Source: Desulfofustis sp. (GTDB taxonomy: Bacteria > Desulfobacterota > Desulfobulbia > Desulfobulbales > Desulfocapsaceae). From it: a stretch of DNA of 6,272 bases. A program made the position numbers and the translations under genes. The stretch is taken from contig JAUVWB010000098.1 of the NCBI GenBank assembly GCA_030604345.1, positions 1 to 6,272 of the forward strand. Direction: 5' to 3'. The notes beneath the pieces were generated by a model. It saw nothing but the letters and a program-made list of their open reading frames with translations, was not told where the DNA came from and did no database searches. Numbering within the stretch: the first letter of the stretch is position 1; each line of letters starts with the position of its first letter. Below, piece after piece: positions 1 to 6,272 of the stretch.

Positions 1-320
1 GCAAGGGGGATATTCTGAAGCAGTACAAGCTGTCACCGGTGGACAACCTGGCCCAGAAATACTGGGATCAATACTCGCTGCGCAAATTCCAGATGCTGCA
101 GGAAACCAATCGGACCATCGCCCCGTGGACGATCATCCGCTCGGACAACAAGAAGCTGGCCCGGCTCAACTGCATGAAGCACGTGCTCAGCGCACTGGAG
201 TCCGACGACCACCGGCCCGCCGAGGAGGTGGCGGTGGATCCGCCCATCGTCGTGTCCGGCATCGACGAGCTGAAACACATGGAGGACAACCTGATGCGGC
301 CGGATAAATTGTTCGGGTAA
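1..320 (+). CDS. ppk2: Polyphosphate kinase 2 (PPK2) family protein, C-terminal part (5' end outside window)
   Basis: The reading frame is open from the first full codon at position 3 to a TAA at 318-320, so this is the last ~105 residues of a longer protein; the GTG at 39 is an internal Val, not the start. The residues KLSPVD, then [13 protein letters not shown], then [17 protein letters not shown] match the C-terminal part of the PPK2 P-loop kinase fold, where the family typically has KLSP-[MI]-D, a W..Y...K segment and a PW..[VI].[SA]D.K..ARLN motif. PPK2 enzymes transfer phosphate between polyphosphate and nucleotides in the cytoplasm. The Walker A and B motifs lie upstream of the window, so activity and class (NDP- or NMP-preferring) cannot be judged here. 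After the ARLN motif there is a tail of about 50 residues, acidic and less conserved, ending in RPDKLFG. The gene converges on secA and is not part of its operon. Confidence 0.87.
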   Translation, partial: KGDILKQYKLSPVDNLAQKYWDQYSLRKFQMLQETNRTIAPWTIIRSDNKKLARLNCMKHVLSALESDDHRPAEEVAVDPPIVVSGIDELKHMEDNLMRPDKLFG

Positions 321-326
321 TCCCCA

Positions 327-2879
327 TCAGGCCATACGGCCGCAGCACTTCTTGTATTTTTTGCCCGAGCCGCACGGGCACGGGGCGTTGCGGCCGATCT
401 TGTCACCGTCGCGCTTGATCGGTTCGGCGCTCTTGGGCTCATCGCCGCCGGCCGCGCCCTTGTTCAACCGCATCTCCCGTTCCTGCCGCTGACGCCGCTC
501 TTCCTCCAGCCGCTCCACCTCTTCGGGCCGCATCAGGCGGACATGCATGATCGTCTTGACGGTCTGCAGTTTCACCCGCTCGATCATGGCGGCAAAGAGG
601 TTGAACGCCTCTTTCTTGTACTCGTTGAGAGGGTTCTTCTGGCCGTACCCGCGCAAGCCGATCCCCTCCTTCAGGTGATCCATGCTCAGCAGGTGCTCCT
701 TCCAGTGGCTGTCGACCACCTGGAGCAGGATCAGCCGCTCCACCTGCCGCTGGTTCTCGGCACCGTTGATTTCCTCCTGCGCCTGCCTGGCGGCGGCTGC
801 CTCGGCGGTGATGGCGTCACGCAGGGTCTCCGCCTTGAAGGCGCTGCGCTCCTCATCGCTCCAGGCGGGTCGGCGGCCGAAGATCTCGAACACCTGTTGC
901 TGACAGAACTCCCAATCCCAATCCTCGGCGGCGACCCGATCCTGGGCCACCTGATCGACGATGGAATCGATCACCTCGTCAATCATATCCTGCAGCACCT
1001 GCTGCAGATTTTCACCCTCCAGGACCTCGCGACGCTGGCGGTAGACGACCTCCCGCTGTTTGTTCATGACGTCGTCATATTCGAGCAGGTGCTTGCGGAT
1101 GTCGAAATGGTGTCCTTCCACCTTGCGCTGGGCATTCTCGATGGCCCGGGTGATCATCGTGTGCTCGATCGGTTCGTCCTCTTCCATGCCCAGCTTGTCC
1201 ATGATCCCGGAAATGCGCCCGGAGCCGAAGATACGCAGCAGATCGTCCTCCAGCGACAGATAAAAGCGCGACGAACCGGGATCCCCCTGACGCCCCGAGC
1301 GGCCGCGCAGCTGGTTGTCGATCCGCCGCGACTCGTGCCTGGACGTACCGAGGATATGCAGGCCGCCCACTTCGCGCACGCCTTCGCCCAGCTTGATATC
1401 GGTGCCGCGGCCGGCCATGTTGGTGGCAATCGTCACCCGGCCGAGTTGGCCGGCCTGGGCGATGATCTCTGCCTCCCGTTCATGGTGCTTGGCGTTGAGC
1501 ACCTCGTGGGGGATCTTTTGCTTGGCGAGCATCCGGGAGATCTTTTCCGAGACGTCGATGGAGATGGTGCCGACCAATACCGGTTGTCCCAGCTGGTGTT
1601 TTTCCTTGATCTCGTTGACCACCGCCCGATACTTGGCCGCCTCATTCTTATAGATCACGTCGGCAAAATCCTGACGGATCATCTTCATGTGGGTGGGCAA
1701 CACCACCACGTCGAGATTGTAGATCTTCTTGAACTCCGGCGCCTCGGTGTCGGCGGTGCCGGTCATGCCGGCCAGCTTCTCGTACATCCGGAAGTAGTTC
1801 TGGAAGGTGATCGACGCCAGGGTCTGGTTCTCCCGTTCGATCTTCACCCGTTCTTTGGCCTCCAGGGCCTGGTGCAGACCGTCGCTGTAACGGCGGCCCT
1901 CCATGGTGCGGCCGGTGAATTCGTCGACGATCACCACTTGGCCGTCCTTGACGATGTAATCGACATCCTTCTTGAACAGGACATGAGCCTTGAGCGATTG
2001 GTTCAGGTGGTGAAGGTATTCGATGTTGCGCGGATCATAGAGGTTCTCGATGTTCAGCAATTTTTCGCCGAGGGCGATCCCTTCCTCGTTGAGCGATACC
2101 TGTCTCCCCTTCTCATCGACCAGGTAATGCTCGTCGCGCTTGAAGTGTTTCATGATCCGGTCGACGTTCTCGTACAGCTCGGTGGAGATGTCGGCCGGAC
2201 CGGAGATGATCAGCGGTGTTCGCGCTTCATCGATGAGGATCGAGTCCACCTCGTCGACGATGGCGTACTGAAACCCGCGCTGGCAGAAGCTGGCCAGATC
2301 GAACTTCATATTGTCGCGCAGGTAGTCGAACCCGAACTCGTTGTTGGTACCATAGGTCACATCGGCCCGATAGGCCTCCTGCCGCTGGGCATCGTTCATG
2401 GCATGGACGATCCGGCCGACACTGAGGTTGAGAAACCGGTAGACCTGCCCCATCCACTCGGCGTCGCGGGTGGCCAGGTAGTCGTTTACCGTCACCACAT
2501 GCACACCTTTGCCGGTCAGACTGTTCAGATAGACGGCCAACGTCGAGGTCAGCGTCTTACCCTCACCGGTCTTCATTTCGGCGATGCAGCCCCGGTGGAG
2601 GACGATGCCTCCGAGCAACTGGACATCGAAATGCCGTTCTCCGAGAACACGGCGCGATGCTTCCCGGATGACGGCAAAGGCCTCCGGCAACAGATCATCG
2701 AGCGGCTCGCCCTTGGTCACCCGTTCCCGGAATTGGTAGGTCTTTGCGGCCAGATCGGCGTCGGCGAGCGCCTGCACGGACGGTTCGAGCTCGTTGATGC
2801 GGTTGACCAACGGCTGCATCTGTTTCAATACCCGTTCGTTCTTGCTGCCGAATACTTTGGTGAGAATGGTTCCAATCAT
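327..2879 (-). CDS. secA: SecA, preprotein translocase ATPase subunit
   Basis: This encodes the cytosolic ATPase motor that drives unfolded preproteins through the SecYEG channel at the inner membrane. The product is 850 residues, within the usual size for proteobacterial SecA. Visible in order: Walker A (MKTGEGKT, ~102-109); Walker B DEVD (209-212) followed by [15 protein letters not shown]; the preprotein-crosslinking region (~225-370); TGTADTEA (373-380); the second nucleotide-binding fold with VGTIS (~436-440), [13 protein letters not shown] (~486-498) and the arginine-finger region [13 protein letters not shown] (~523-535); the helical scaffold and wing (~560-780), including DSHWKEHL; a charged linker; and a C-terminal zinc/SecB-binding motif with Cys834, Cys836, Cys845 and Cys846 ([13 protein letters not shown]). 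I placed the start at the ATG at 2879 because [16 protein letters not shown] is a typical SecA N-terminus; the frame stays open a further 73 codons upstream, but that stretch does not look like SecA. No good Shine-Dalgarno precedes this ATG. It is the last gene of the minus-strand cluster. Confidence 0.98.
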   Translation of the reverse strand: MIGTILTKVFGSKNERVLKQMQPLVNRINELEPSVQALADADLAAKTYQFRERVTKGEPLDDLLPEAFAVIREASRRVLGERHFDVQLLGGIVLHRGCIAEMKTGEGKTLTSTLAVYLNSLTGKGVHVVTVNDYLATRDAEWMGQVYRFLNLSVGRIVHAMNDAQRQEAYRADVTYGTNNEFGFDYLRDNMKFDLASFCQRGFQYAIVDEVDSILIDEARTPLIISGPADISTELYENVDRIMKHFKRDEHYLVDEKGRQVSLNEEGIALGEKLLNIENLYDPRNIEYLHHLNQSLKAHVLFKKDVDYIVKDGQVVIVDEFTGRTMEGRRYSDGLHQALEAKERVKIERENQTLASITFQNYFRMYEKLAGMTGTADTEAPEFKKIYNLDVVVLPTHMKMIRQDFADVIYKNEAAKYRAVVNEIKEKHQLGQPVLVGTISIDVSEKISRMLAKQKIPHEVLNAKHHEREAEIIAQAGQLGRVTIATNMAGRGTDIKLGEGVREVGGLHILGTSRHESRRIDNQLRGRSGRQGDPGSSRFYLSLEDDLLRIFGSGRISGIMDKLGMEEDEPIEHTMITRAIENAQRKVEGHHFDIRKHLLEYDDVMNKQREVVYRQRREVLEGENLQQVLQDMIDEVIDSIVDQVAQDRVAAEDWDWEFCQQQVFEIFGRRPAWSDEERSAFKAETLRDAITAEAAAARQAQEEINGAENQRQVERLILLQVVDSHWKEHLLSMDHLKEGIGLRGYGQKNPLNEYKKEAFNLFAAMIERVKLQTVKTIMHVRLMRPEEVERLEEERRQRQEREMRLNKGAAGGDEPKSAEPIKRDGDKIGRNAPCPCGSGKKYKKCCGRMA

Positions 2880-2887
2880 GTTATCAG

Positions 2888-2910
2888 GTAAGGTTAAATC
2901 CGTAAGGTTA
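2888..2910 (-). repeat. Tandem 9-nt direct repeat in the secA leader
   Basis: Two identical copies of GTAAGGTTA (TAACCTTAC when read in the secA direction) lie at 2888-2896 and 2902-2910, with a 14-nt period and a 5-nt spacer. The nearer copy is 8 nt upstream of the secA ATG, where a ribosome binding site would be expected. The repeat could be a regulatory site or could have arisen by local duplication; the sequence alone does not say which. No known operator is recognised. Confidence 0.5.
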
Positions 2911-2929
2911 GTCACAGCACACGTCAGGA

Positions 2930-2958
2930 ACCATAAGCATGATGGCGCGCCGGGGCAA
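2930..2958 (-). promoter_or_regulatory. Weak sigma70-like promoter candidate for secA
   Basis: Read on the minus strand there is TTGCCC (2958-2953), a 17-nt spacer, and TATGGT (2935-2930). Each hexamer matches the sigma70 consensus at 4 of 6 positions and the spacer is ideal. Initiation would fall near 2923 and give a leader of roughly 45 nt containing the tandem repeat. Matches of this quality occur by chance, so this is only a candidate for independent secA transcription in the 127-nt gap after the acetyltransferase gene. Confidence 0.25.
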
Positions 2959-2989
2959 TGGTTCAGACCCCGATCGTACGGACGCCCGG

Positions 2990-3005
2990 CAGCGCCAGGG
3001 CGCTG
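2990..3005 (-). other. Inverted repeat just after the acetyltransferase stop codon
   Basis: CAGCGC (2990-2995) and GCGCTG (3000-3005) form a perfect 6-bp GC-rich stem with a 4-nt loop, starting one base beyond the TGA of the acetyltransferase gene. No run of T follows it in the direction of transcription, so it is not a standard intrinsic terminator. It could stabilise the upstream mRNA end or cause pausing before secA. A second short inverted repeat, CGGGG/CCCCG with a 12-nt loop, follows at 2951-2972. Confidence 0.3.
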
Positions 3006-3006
3006 T

Positions 3007-3462
3007 TCAATCGGCCTCGTAGAGCAGGGCCTCCTCGTCACAGTCGGGGAACATCGAGCAGTTGATGCAATCGCTCCAGATCTTGTGCGGTAACTCACGC
3101 TTATCGATGTCCCGGAAGCCGAGCTTGCGGAAAAACCCGGGTTGATAAGTCAGGGTGAAAATCCTGGTGATGCCGTATTCGGCCGCCTCCTCCAGGCAGG
3201 TGGTGACCAGCCGGGTACCATAGCCCTTCCCCTGGGCCTCGTCCCTGACCGCCAGCGACCTGATTTCCGCCAGGTTCTCCCAGCAGATATGCAGCGAGCA
3301 GACACCGCTGATGGTGCCGTCGTTCTCTCCCCAGACAACGAAATCGCGAAGATGATCGTAGAGTGAGCTGATCGAGCGCGGCAGCAGCAGCTTCCGGTCT
3401 GCATAGTACTTCAGCAGACCGTGAATCTGCTTGATATCCTCCATCCGAGCCTTGCGAATCAT
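3007..3462 (-). CDS. argA: GNAT N-acetyltransferase, short ArgA-type (probable N-acetylglutamate synthase)
   Basis: The product is a 151-residue single-domain GNAT protein that most resembles the short stand-alone N-acetylglutamate synthases, which acetylate glutamate with acetyl-CoA as the first step of arginine synthesis. Seen in sequence: N-terminal [31 protein letters not shown] (~28-41); the beta4 strand with LAEIRSLAV (~64-72); the acetyl-CoA pyrophosphate loop [10 protein letters not shown] (~77-86); [15 protein letters not shown] (~102-116); and a C-terminal segment [20 protein letters not shown] with Cys132, Cys135 and Cys141, typical of this subfamily. I chose the ATG at 3462 because family members begin at this MIRKAR and GGGAA lies about 5 nt upstream; an in-frame ATG at 3486 would add eight residues (MAPRAGTV). 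Unlike classical ArgA it has no amino-acid kinase domain, so feedback control by arginine would have to work differently. Its position near argS fits an arginine role, but substrate specificity is inferred. Confidence 0.85.
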   Translation of the reverse strand: MIRKARMEDIKQIHGLLKYYADRKLLLPRSISSLYDHLRDFVVWGENDGTISGVCSLHICWENLAEIRSLAVRDEAQGKGYGTRLVTTCLEEAAEYGITRIFTLTYQPGFFRKLGFRDIDKRELPHKIWSDCINCSMFPDCDEEALLYEAD

Positions 3463-3513
3463 AACGGTTCCCGCGCGCGGCGCCATCTCCCGGTCGTCCC
3501 TTTGATCAAATGG

Positions 3514-3753
3514 TTACGGCTTGCTTTTCTTGCTCTCGTCAAACTCGATCACCTGTGCCTCCTGCGGCACACTGCCCGAATCGAATCCGGTGACCACGGG
3601 GGGTTCGGGCTTGAGCAGGGATTGCCCGGTCCAGACCCCGAACAGAAACATCCAGAGAAAGATGCAGAAGCAGACAACGGCAATGCCGCCGATACCGCTG
3701 CGCGACACCTCGAATTTTATCTTCGTTGCCTGTCGCCTCTTTCTCTCTGCCAT
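3514..3753 (-). CDS. Small single-pass membrane protein resembling the anchor of a SPOR-domain protein
   Basis: The product is 79 residues. Residues 1-18 are strongly basic (MAERKRRQATKIKFEVSR), residues ~19-42 form one hydrophobic segment (GIGGIAVVCFCIFLWMFLFGVWTG), and the remainder is a short polar tail with several prolines and acidic residues ending in ESKKSKP. By the positive-inside rule the N-terminus should be cytoplasmic and the tail periplasmic. The ATG is 3 nt after the argS stop, which suggests translational coupling. From memory, related delta-proteobacteria carry a SPOR-domain protein at this place after argS, with a similar basic start and an F.FGVW.G membrane helix; here the gene stops after the anchor and linker and no SPOR domain is present. 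The function is unknown. That it is a real gene is supported by its tight fit between argS and argA, its sensible topology and its lack of a better competing frame. Confidence 0.75.
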   Translation of the reverse strand: MAERKRRQATKIKFEVSRSGIGGIAVVCFCIFLWMFLFGVWTGQSLLKPEPPVVTGFDSGSVPQEAQVIEFDESKKSKP

Positions 3754-3756
3754 GGG

Positions 3757-5415
3757 CTACATGGTTTCCGGAGCGGTCAAGCCGATAATTCGCAACCCGT
3801 TACGAAATACGGTCCGCAAGGCCAGCACCAGGCTCAGACGGGCCTGGCTCAACGCCTGGTCGTCGCCGATGACTCGATGCTTGTTATAATAGCTGTGCAG
3901 GCGACCGGCAAGATCCATCAGGTAAAAAATGACCCGATGCGGTTCCAGCTCCAGCGCCGCCCCCTCGATCAGGGCCGGAAAGGCAGCCAACGCCTTGAGC
4001 AGCTCGATCTCCTCATCTTCCACCAGCAGAGCCGCGTCGACGGCTGCCGCAACGGGCAGGGGCAAGCCTTTTTCAACGGCCTGGCGCAGTATCGAACAGA
4101 GCCGGGCATGCCCGTACTGCACGTAGTACACCGGGTTCTCCTGGCTCTGGCTGGCCGCCAGACCCAGGTCGAACTCCAGCTGGCTGTCCGGCTTGCGCAT
4201 CATGAAGAAGAAGCGGGCAGCATCCGCTCCCACCTCGTCCAGCAACTCGTCGACAGTGACAAACGTCGCCTTGCGGGTCGACATTTTCACCTGTTTGCCA
4301 TCCCGCATCAGGGTAACGAACTGGTGCAGGATCACCGTCACCTTCGACACATCGTAACCAAGCGCGGTGACGCCGGCGAGCACATCCGGCACCGTGGCGA
4401 TGTGATCGGAGCCGAAGATGTCGATCAGCCAGTCGAAGTCGCGCCTGAACTTTTCCCGATGGTAGGCGATATCCGGAAGTCGGTAGGTGGGCTCACCCGA
4501 ACTCTTGATAATCACCCGATCCTTTTCCTGGCCGAAACGGCTGGTGCGAAACCAGGTGGCACCGTCCTGATCGTAGACCAGATCCTTGGCCCGCAACTCG
4601 GCGACCACCTCGTCGATCAGTCCATCCTCATACAGGGAACGTTCGTTGAAATAGTTGTCGAAGACGATCCCCAGGCGCGCCAGCGTCGCCGCGATATCCT
4701 TGAAGATGGCCGCTTCCGCCCGGCGCTGGAAAGGTTCGATGGTGTCGCTGTCCACCAGGCCGTCAGCCGCCTCGCTCACCAGCTCCCGGGCGATATCGTA
4801 AATATACTCGCCCTGATAACCGTCTTCGGGGAAGCTCGCCGGTCGACCGAGCAACTCCAGATAACGGGCCTGGACCGATTCACCCAGGACACGCATCTGT
4901 CGGCCGGCGTTGTTGTAGTAATACTCACGGTAGACGCGGTGGCCGGTCGCTTCCAGCAAACGGGCGATGGCGTCGCCGAGGATGGCCTGACGGCCGTGCC
5001 CGACCGACAGCGGACCGGTGGGATTGGCGCTGACAAATTCGACCATGACCCGCCGTCCGCCGCCCACCTGGCTCAGCCCGTAAGTCTCGCCCGCCGCCTC
5101 CACCGCGGCCACCATCTGCTGCCAGACAGACCGCTTGATGGTGATATTGATGAAGCCGGGGCCGGCGATCGCGATGCCGTCGATCAGTTCCTTCTCCTCC
5201 TCCAGCATGGCGATAAAGCGGGTGGCCAGCTCACGCGGATTGCGTTTTTCCAGTCCGGCCATGATCAGGGCGATATTGGTGGAAAAATCTCCCTGATTGT
5301 CGTGCTTCGGTACTTCCACGGTATAGCGCCCGGCGGCGCCAGCCGACCACAGACCCTGCTCTACGCCATCGGCAAAACAGCGGTCCACCAGTTGTTTCAA
5401 ACGATTTCGAATCAT
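3757..5415 (-). CDS. argS: Arginyl-tRNA synthetase (ArgRS)
   Basis: This class I aminoacyl-tRNA synthetase charges tRNA-Arg with arginine using ATP in the cytoplasm. The product is 552 residues, normal for bacterial ArgRS. Domains in order: the N-terminal Add-1 tRNA-binding domain (~1-95, including GDFSTNIAL and GPGFINI); the catalytic core starting at EFVSANPTGPLSVGHGR, with the HIGH-equivalent SVGH at 137-140; YYYNNAGRQM (~165-174); SGEPTYRLPDIAYH (~306-319); IFGSDH (333-338); the KMSK-equivalent KMST at 377-380 followed by RKATFVTVDELLDEVG; and the helical anticodon-binding (DALR) domain from ENPVYYVQYGHAR (~426-438) to the C-terminus. The first His of HIGH is Ser here. The ATG start overlaps the alr stop as ATGA, and the bases before it (CTTCCCTATC) contain no Shine-Dalgarno, so translation probably depends on ribosomes ending alr. 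The stop is 3 nt before the next gene. Confidence 0.98.
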   Translation of the reverse strand: MIRNRLKQLVDRCFADGVEQGLWSAGAAGRYTVEVPKHDNQGDFSTNIALIMAGLEKRNPRELATRFIAMLEEEKELIDGIAIAGPGFINITIKRSVWQQMVAAVEAAGETYGLSQVGGGRRVMVEFVSANPTGPLSVGHGRQAILGDAIARLLEATGHRVYREYYYNNAGRQMRVLGESVQARYLELLGRPASFPEDGYQGEYIYDIARELVSEAADGLVDSDTIEPFQRRAEAAIFKDIAATLARLGIVFDNYFNERSLYEDGLIDEVVAELRAKDLVYDQDGATWFRTSRFGQEKDRVIIKSSGEPTYRLPDIAYHREKFRRDFDWLIDIFGSDHIATVPDVLAGVTALGYDVSKVTVILHQFVTLMRDGKQVKMSTRKATFVTVDELLDEVGADAARFFFMMRKPDSQLEFDLGLAASQSQENPVYYVQYGHARLCSILRQAVEKGLPLPVAAAVDAALLVEDEEIELLKALAAFPALIEGAALELEPHRVIFYLMDLAGRLHSYYNKHRVIGDDQALSQARLSLVLALRTVFRNGLRIIGLTAPETM

Positions 5416-6272
5416 GATAGGGAAGTGAAAAGACGTTCGTTGTTGTTTCCCAGAGCACAGAGAATCTCATAGCTGATGGTCTGCCCCCAGCCGGCAAGCT
5501 CGTCGGCATCAATCTGCTGATCGCCCTGCCGGCCGAGCAAGACCGCTTCATCGCCGGCCTTCACTCCGGGGATATCGGTGACGTCGGCCATGCACAAGTT
5601 CATGCAGATCCGTCCCCGAATCGGGGCCCGCTGCCCGCCGATCAGCACTGCAGCCCGGTTGGAGAGGCACCGGAGATAGCCGTCGCTGTAGCCGACCGGC
5701 AACACCGCCAGGCGCGAATCCCGATCCGCATGGTAGGTGTGGCCATAGCTGATCCCCTGCCCGGCCCGTACTTCATTCACCTGCAGCACCGAGGTTACCA
5801 CGCTCATTGCCGGGCGCAACCCCGGCTGTCCCGGCTCGGGCCTGCCGGTCGGGCCTTCCGGGTAATAGCCGTATAACGCAATACCGGCCCGAACCAACTC
5901 ACCGTGCGCCTCTGGCCGGTACAACGTACCGCCCGAATTGCACAGCGATCGAACCAGGCCGGGGATACCGGCAAACGGTTCCACGGCCGCGTTAAAACGA
6001 CGCTCCACGTCACGGTTACTGGCTGCGGTCCGATCATCGGCACAGGGATAATGGCTGATTAGACCACCAATGTCGACAACGGGCACTTCGACGCACTGCC
6101 GCGCCAGGGACGCCGCCATCTCCGGCGAGAAGCCGAGGCGCGACATGCCGCAGTCAAACTTGAGAAAGAGCTTCAGCTTGGTCCGCCGCCGCTCGGCCTG
6201 CTGGGCCAACAGATGCAGATCGCGGCGGGTAAAGACCACCGGTGTCAGACGGTGCGAGAAATAATAGTCGAC
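5412..6272 (-). CDS. alr: Alanine racemase, C-terminal 286 residues (5' end outside window)
   Basis: This PLP-dependent enzyme interconverts L- and D-alanine and supplies D-Ala for peptidoglycan. The frame is open to the window edge, so the N-terminus with the PLP-binding lysine is missing; the GTG at 6239 is internal. Seen in the fragment: FLKFDCGMSRLGF (36-48), where Lys38 and Arg45 correspond to the usually carbamylated Lys and the PLP-contacting Arg of the barrel domain; LISHYPCADD (71-80); CNSGGTLY (111-118); RAGIALYG (128-135), with the Arg that contacts the PLP pyridine nitrogen; then the beta domain with ISYGHTY (174-180), whose Tyr176 is the second catalytic base; LPVGYSDGYLR (191-201); and GRICMNLCMADVTD (220-233). 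Asn225 stands where most family members have Asp in the CMD motif. The stop codon overlaps the argS start by 4 nt, so alr is upstream in the same transcription unit. Confidence 0.96.
   Translation of the reverse strand, partial: VDYYFSHRLTPVVFTRRDLHLLAQQAERRRTKLKLFLKFDCGMSRLGFSPEMAASLARQCVEVPVVDIGGLISHYPCADDRTAASNRDVERRFNAAVEPFAGIPGLVRSLCNSGGTLYRPEAHGELVRAGIALYGYYPEGPTGRPEPGQPGLRPAMSVVTSVLQVNEVRAGQGISYGHTYHADRDSRLAVLPVGYSDGYLRCLSNRAAVLIGGQRAPIRGRICMNLCMADVTDIPGVKAGDEAVLLGRQGDQQIDADELAGWGQTISYEILCALGNNNERLFTSLS

Noticed and set aside
39..320. A complete 93-residue gene starting at the GTG at 39.
   Set aside because: The frame is open to the window edge, and the residues before 39 (LKQYKLSP) continue the PPK2 match, so it is the end of a longer gene.
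543..2891. A 782-codon open frame on the + strand opposite secA.
   Set aside because: It is fully antisense to a complete, motif-verified secA. Its product is low in complexity, rich in His, Asp, Leu and Val, and shows no recognisable domain, as expected from the mirror frame of a GC-rich gene.
2951..3005. An intrinsic terminator between the acetyltransferase gene and secA.
   Set aside because: Two short GC-rich inverted repeats exist, but neither is followed by a T-run on the minus strand, so termination is not supported.
2880..3098. A 73-residue N-terminal extension of SecA, since the frame stays open to 3098.
   Set aside because: The extension is Arg/Pro/Cys-rich, overlaps the end of the acetyltransferase gene, and does not resemble SecA, whereas [11 protein letters not shown] at 2879 is a standard SecA N-terminus. 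A SecM-like arrest peptide was also considered; no such motif is seen.
3421..5472. A 683-codon open frame on the + strand spanning the acetyltransferase start, the small membrane gene and argS.
   Set aside because: It runs antisense across three minus-strand genes and their junctions, shows no domain and is rich in Gln, His and Arg. It is a codon-bias shadow of argS.
5231..5551. Minus-strand alternate-frame ORF across the alr/argS junction.
   Set aside because: It overlaps two verified genes in another frame, has no domain and has a composition typical of a shadow frame.

Overview
This is a GC-rich bacterial chromosomal window packed with core genes. It looks like a delta-proteobacterial (Desulfobacterota, perhaps Desulfobulbales-like) genome. 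That assignment is an inference from protein style and from the gene order alr - argS - small membrane protein - ArgA-type acetyltransferase - secA; no search was run. There are no RNA genes, mobile elements, CRISPR arrays or phage genes that I can see.

Layout. Positions 1-320 on the + strand hold the C-terminal end of a PPK2-family polyphosphate kinase. Everything else is on the - strand and is read from right to left: alr (alanine racemase, 5' end beyond the window), argS (arginyl-tRNA synthetase), a 79-residue single-pass membrane protein, a short GNAT acetyltransferase of the N-acetylglutamate synthase type, and finally secA. The ppk2 and secA genes converge, with only 6 bp between their stop codons.

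How the genes fit together. alr and argS overlap by 4 nt (ATGA), argS and the small membrane gene are 3 nt apart, and the acetyltransferase follows about 50 nt later. These four genes therefore look like one transcription unit, probably with translational coupling. secA lies 127 nt further on. That gap holds two short inverted repeats, a weak promoter-like element and a tandem 9-nt direct repeat just before the secA start, so secA may be transcribed both by read-through and from its own promoter. The functions are housekeeping: D-alanine for peptidoglycan, arginine synthesis and charging, and protein export.

I found no clear sign of a new system. The points most worth a second look are the small membrane protein, which resembles the N-terminal anchor of a SPOR-domain protein with no SPOR domain; the Ser in place of the first His of the ArgRS HIGH motif; the Asn where most alanine racemases have Asp after Cys-Met; and the direct repeat in the secA leader.
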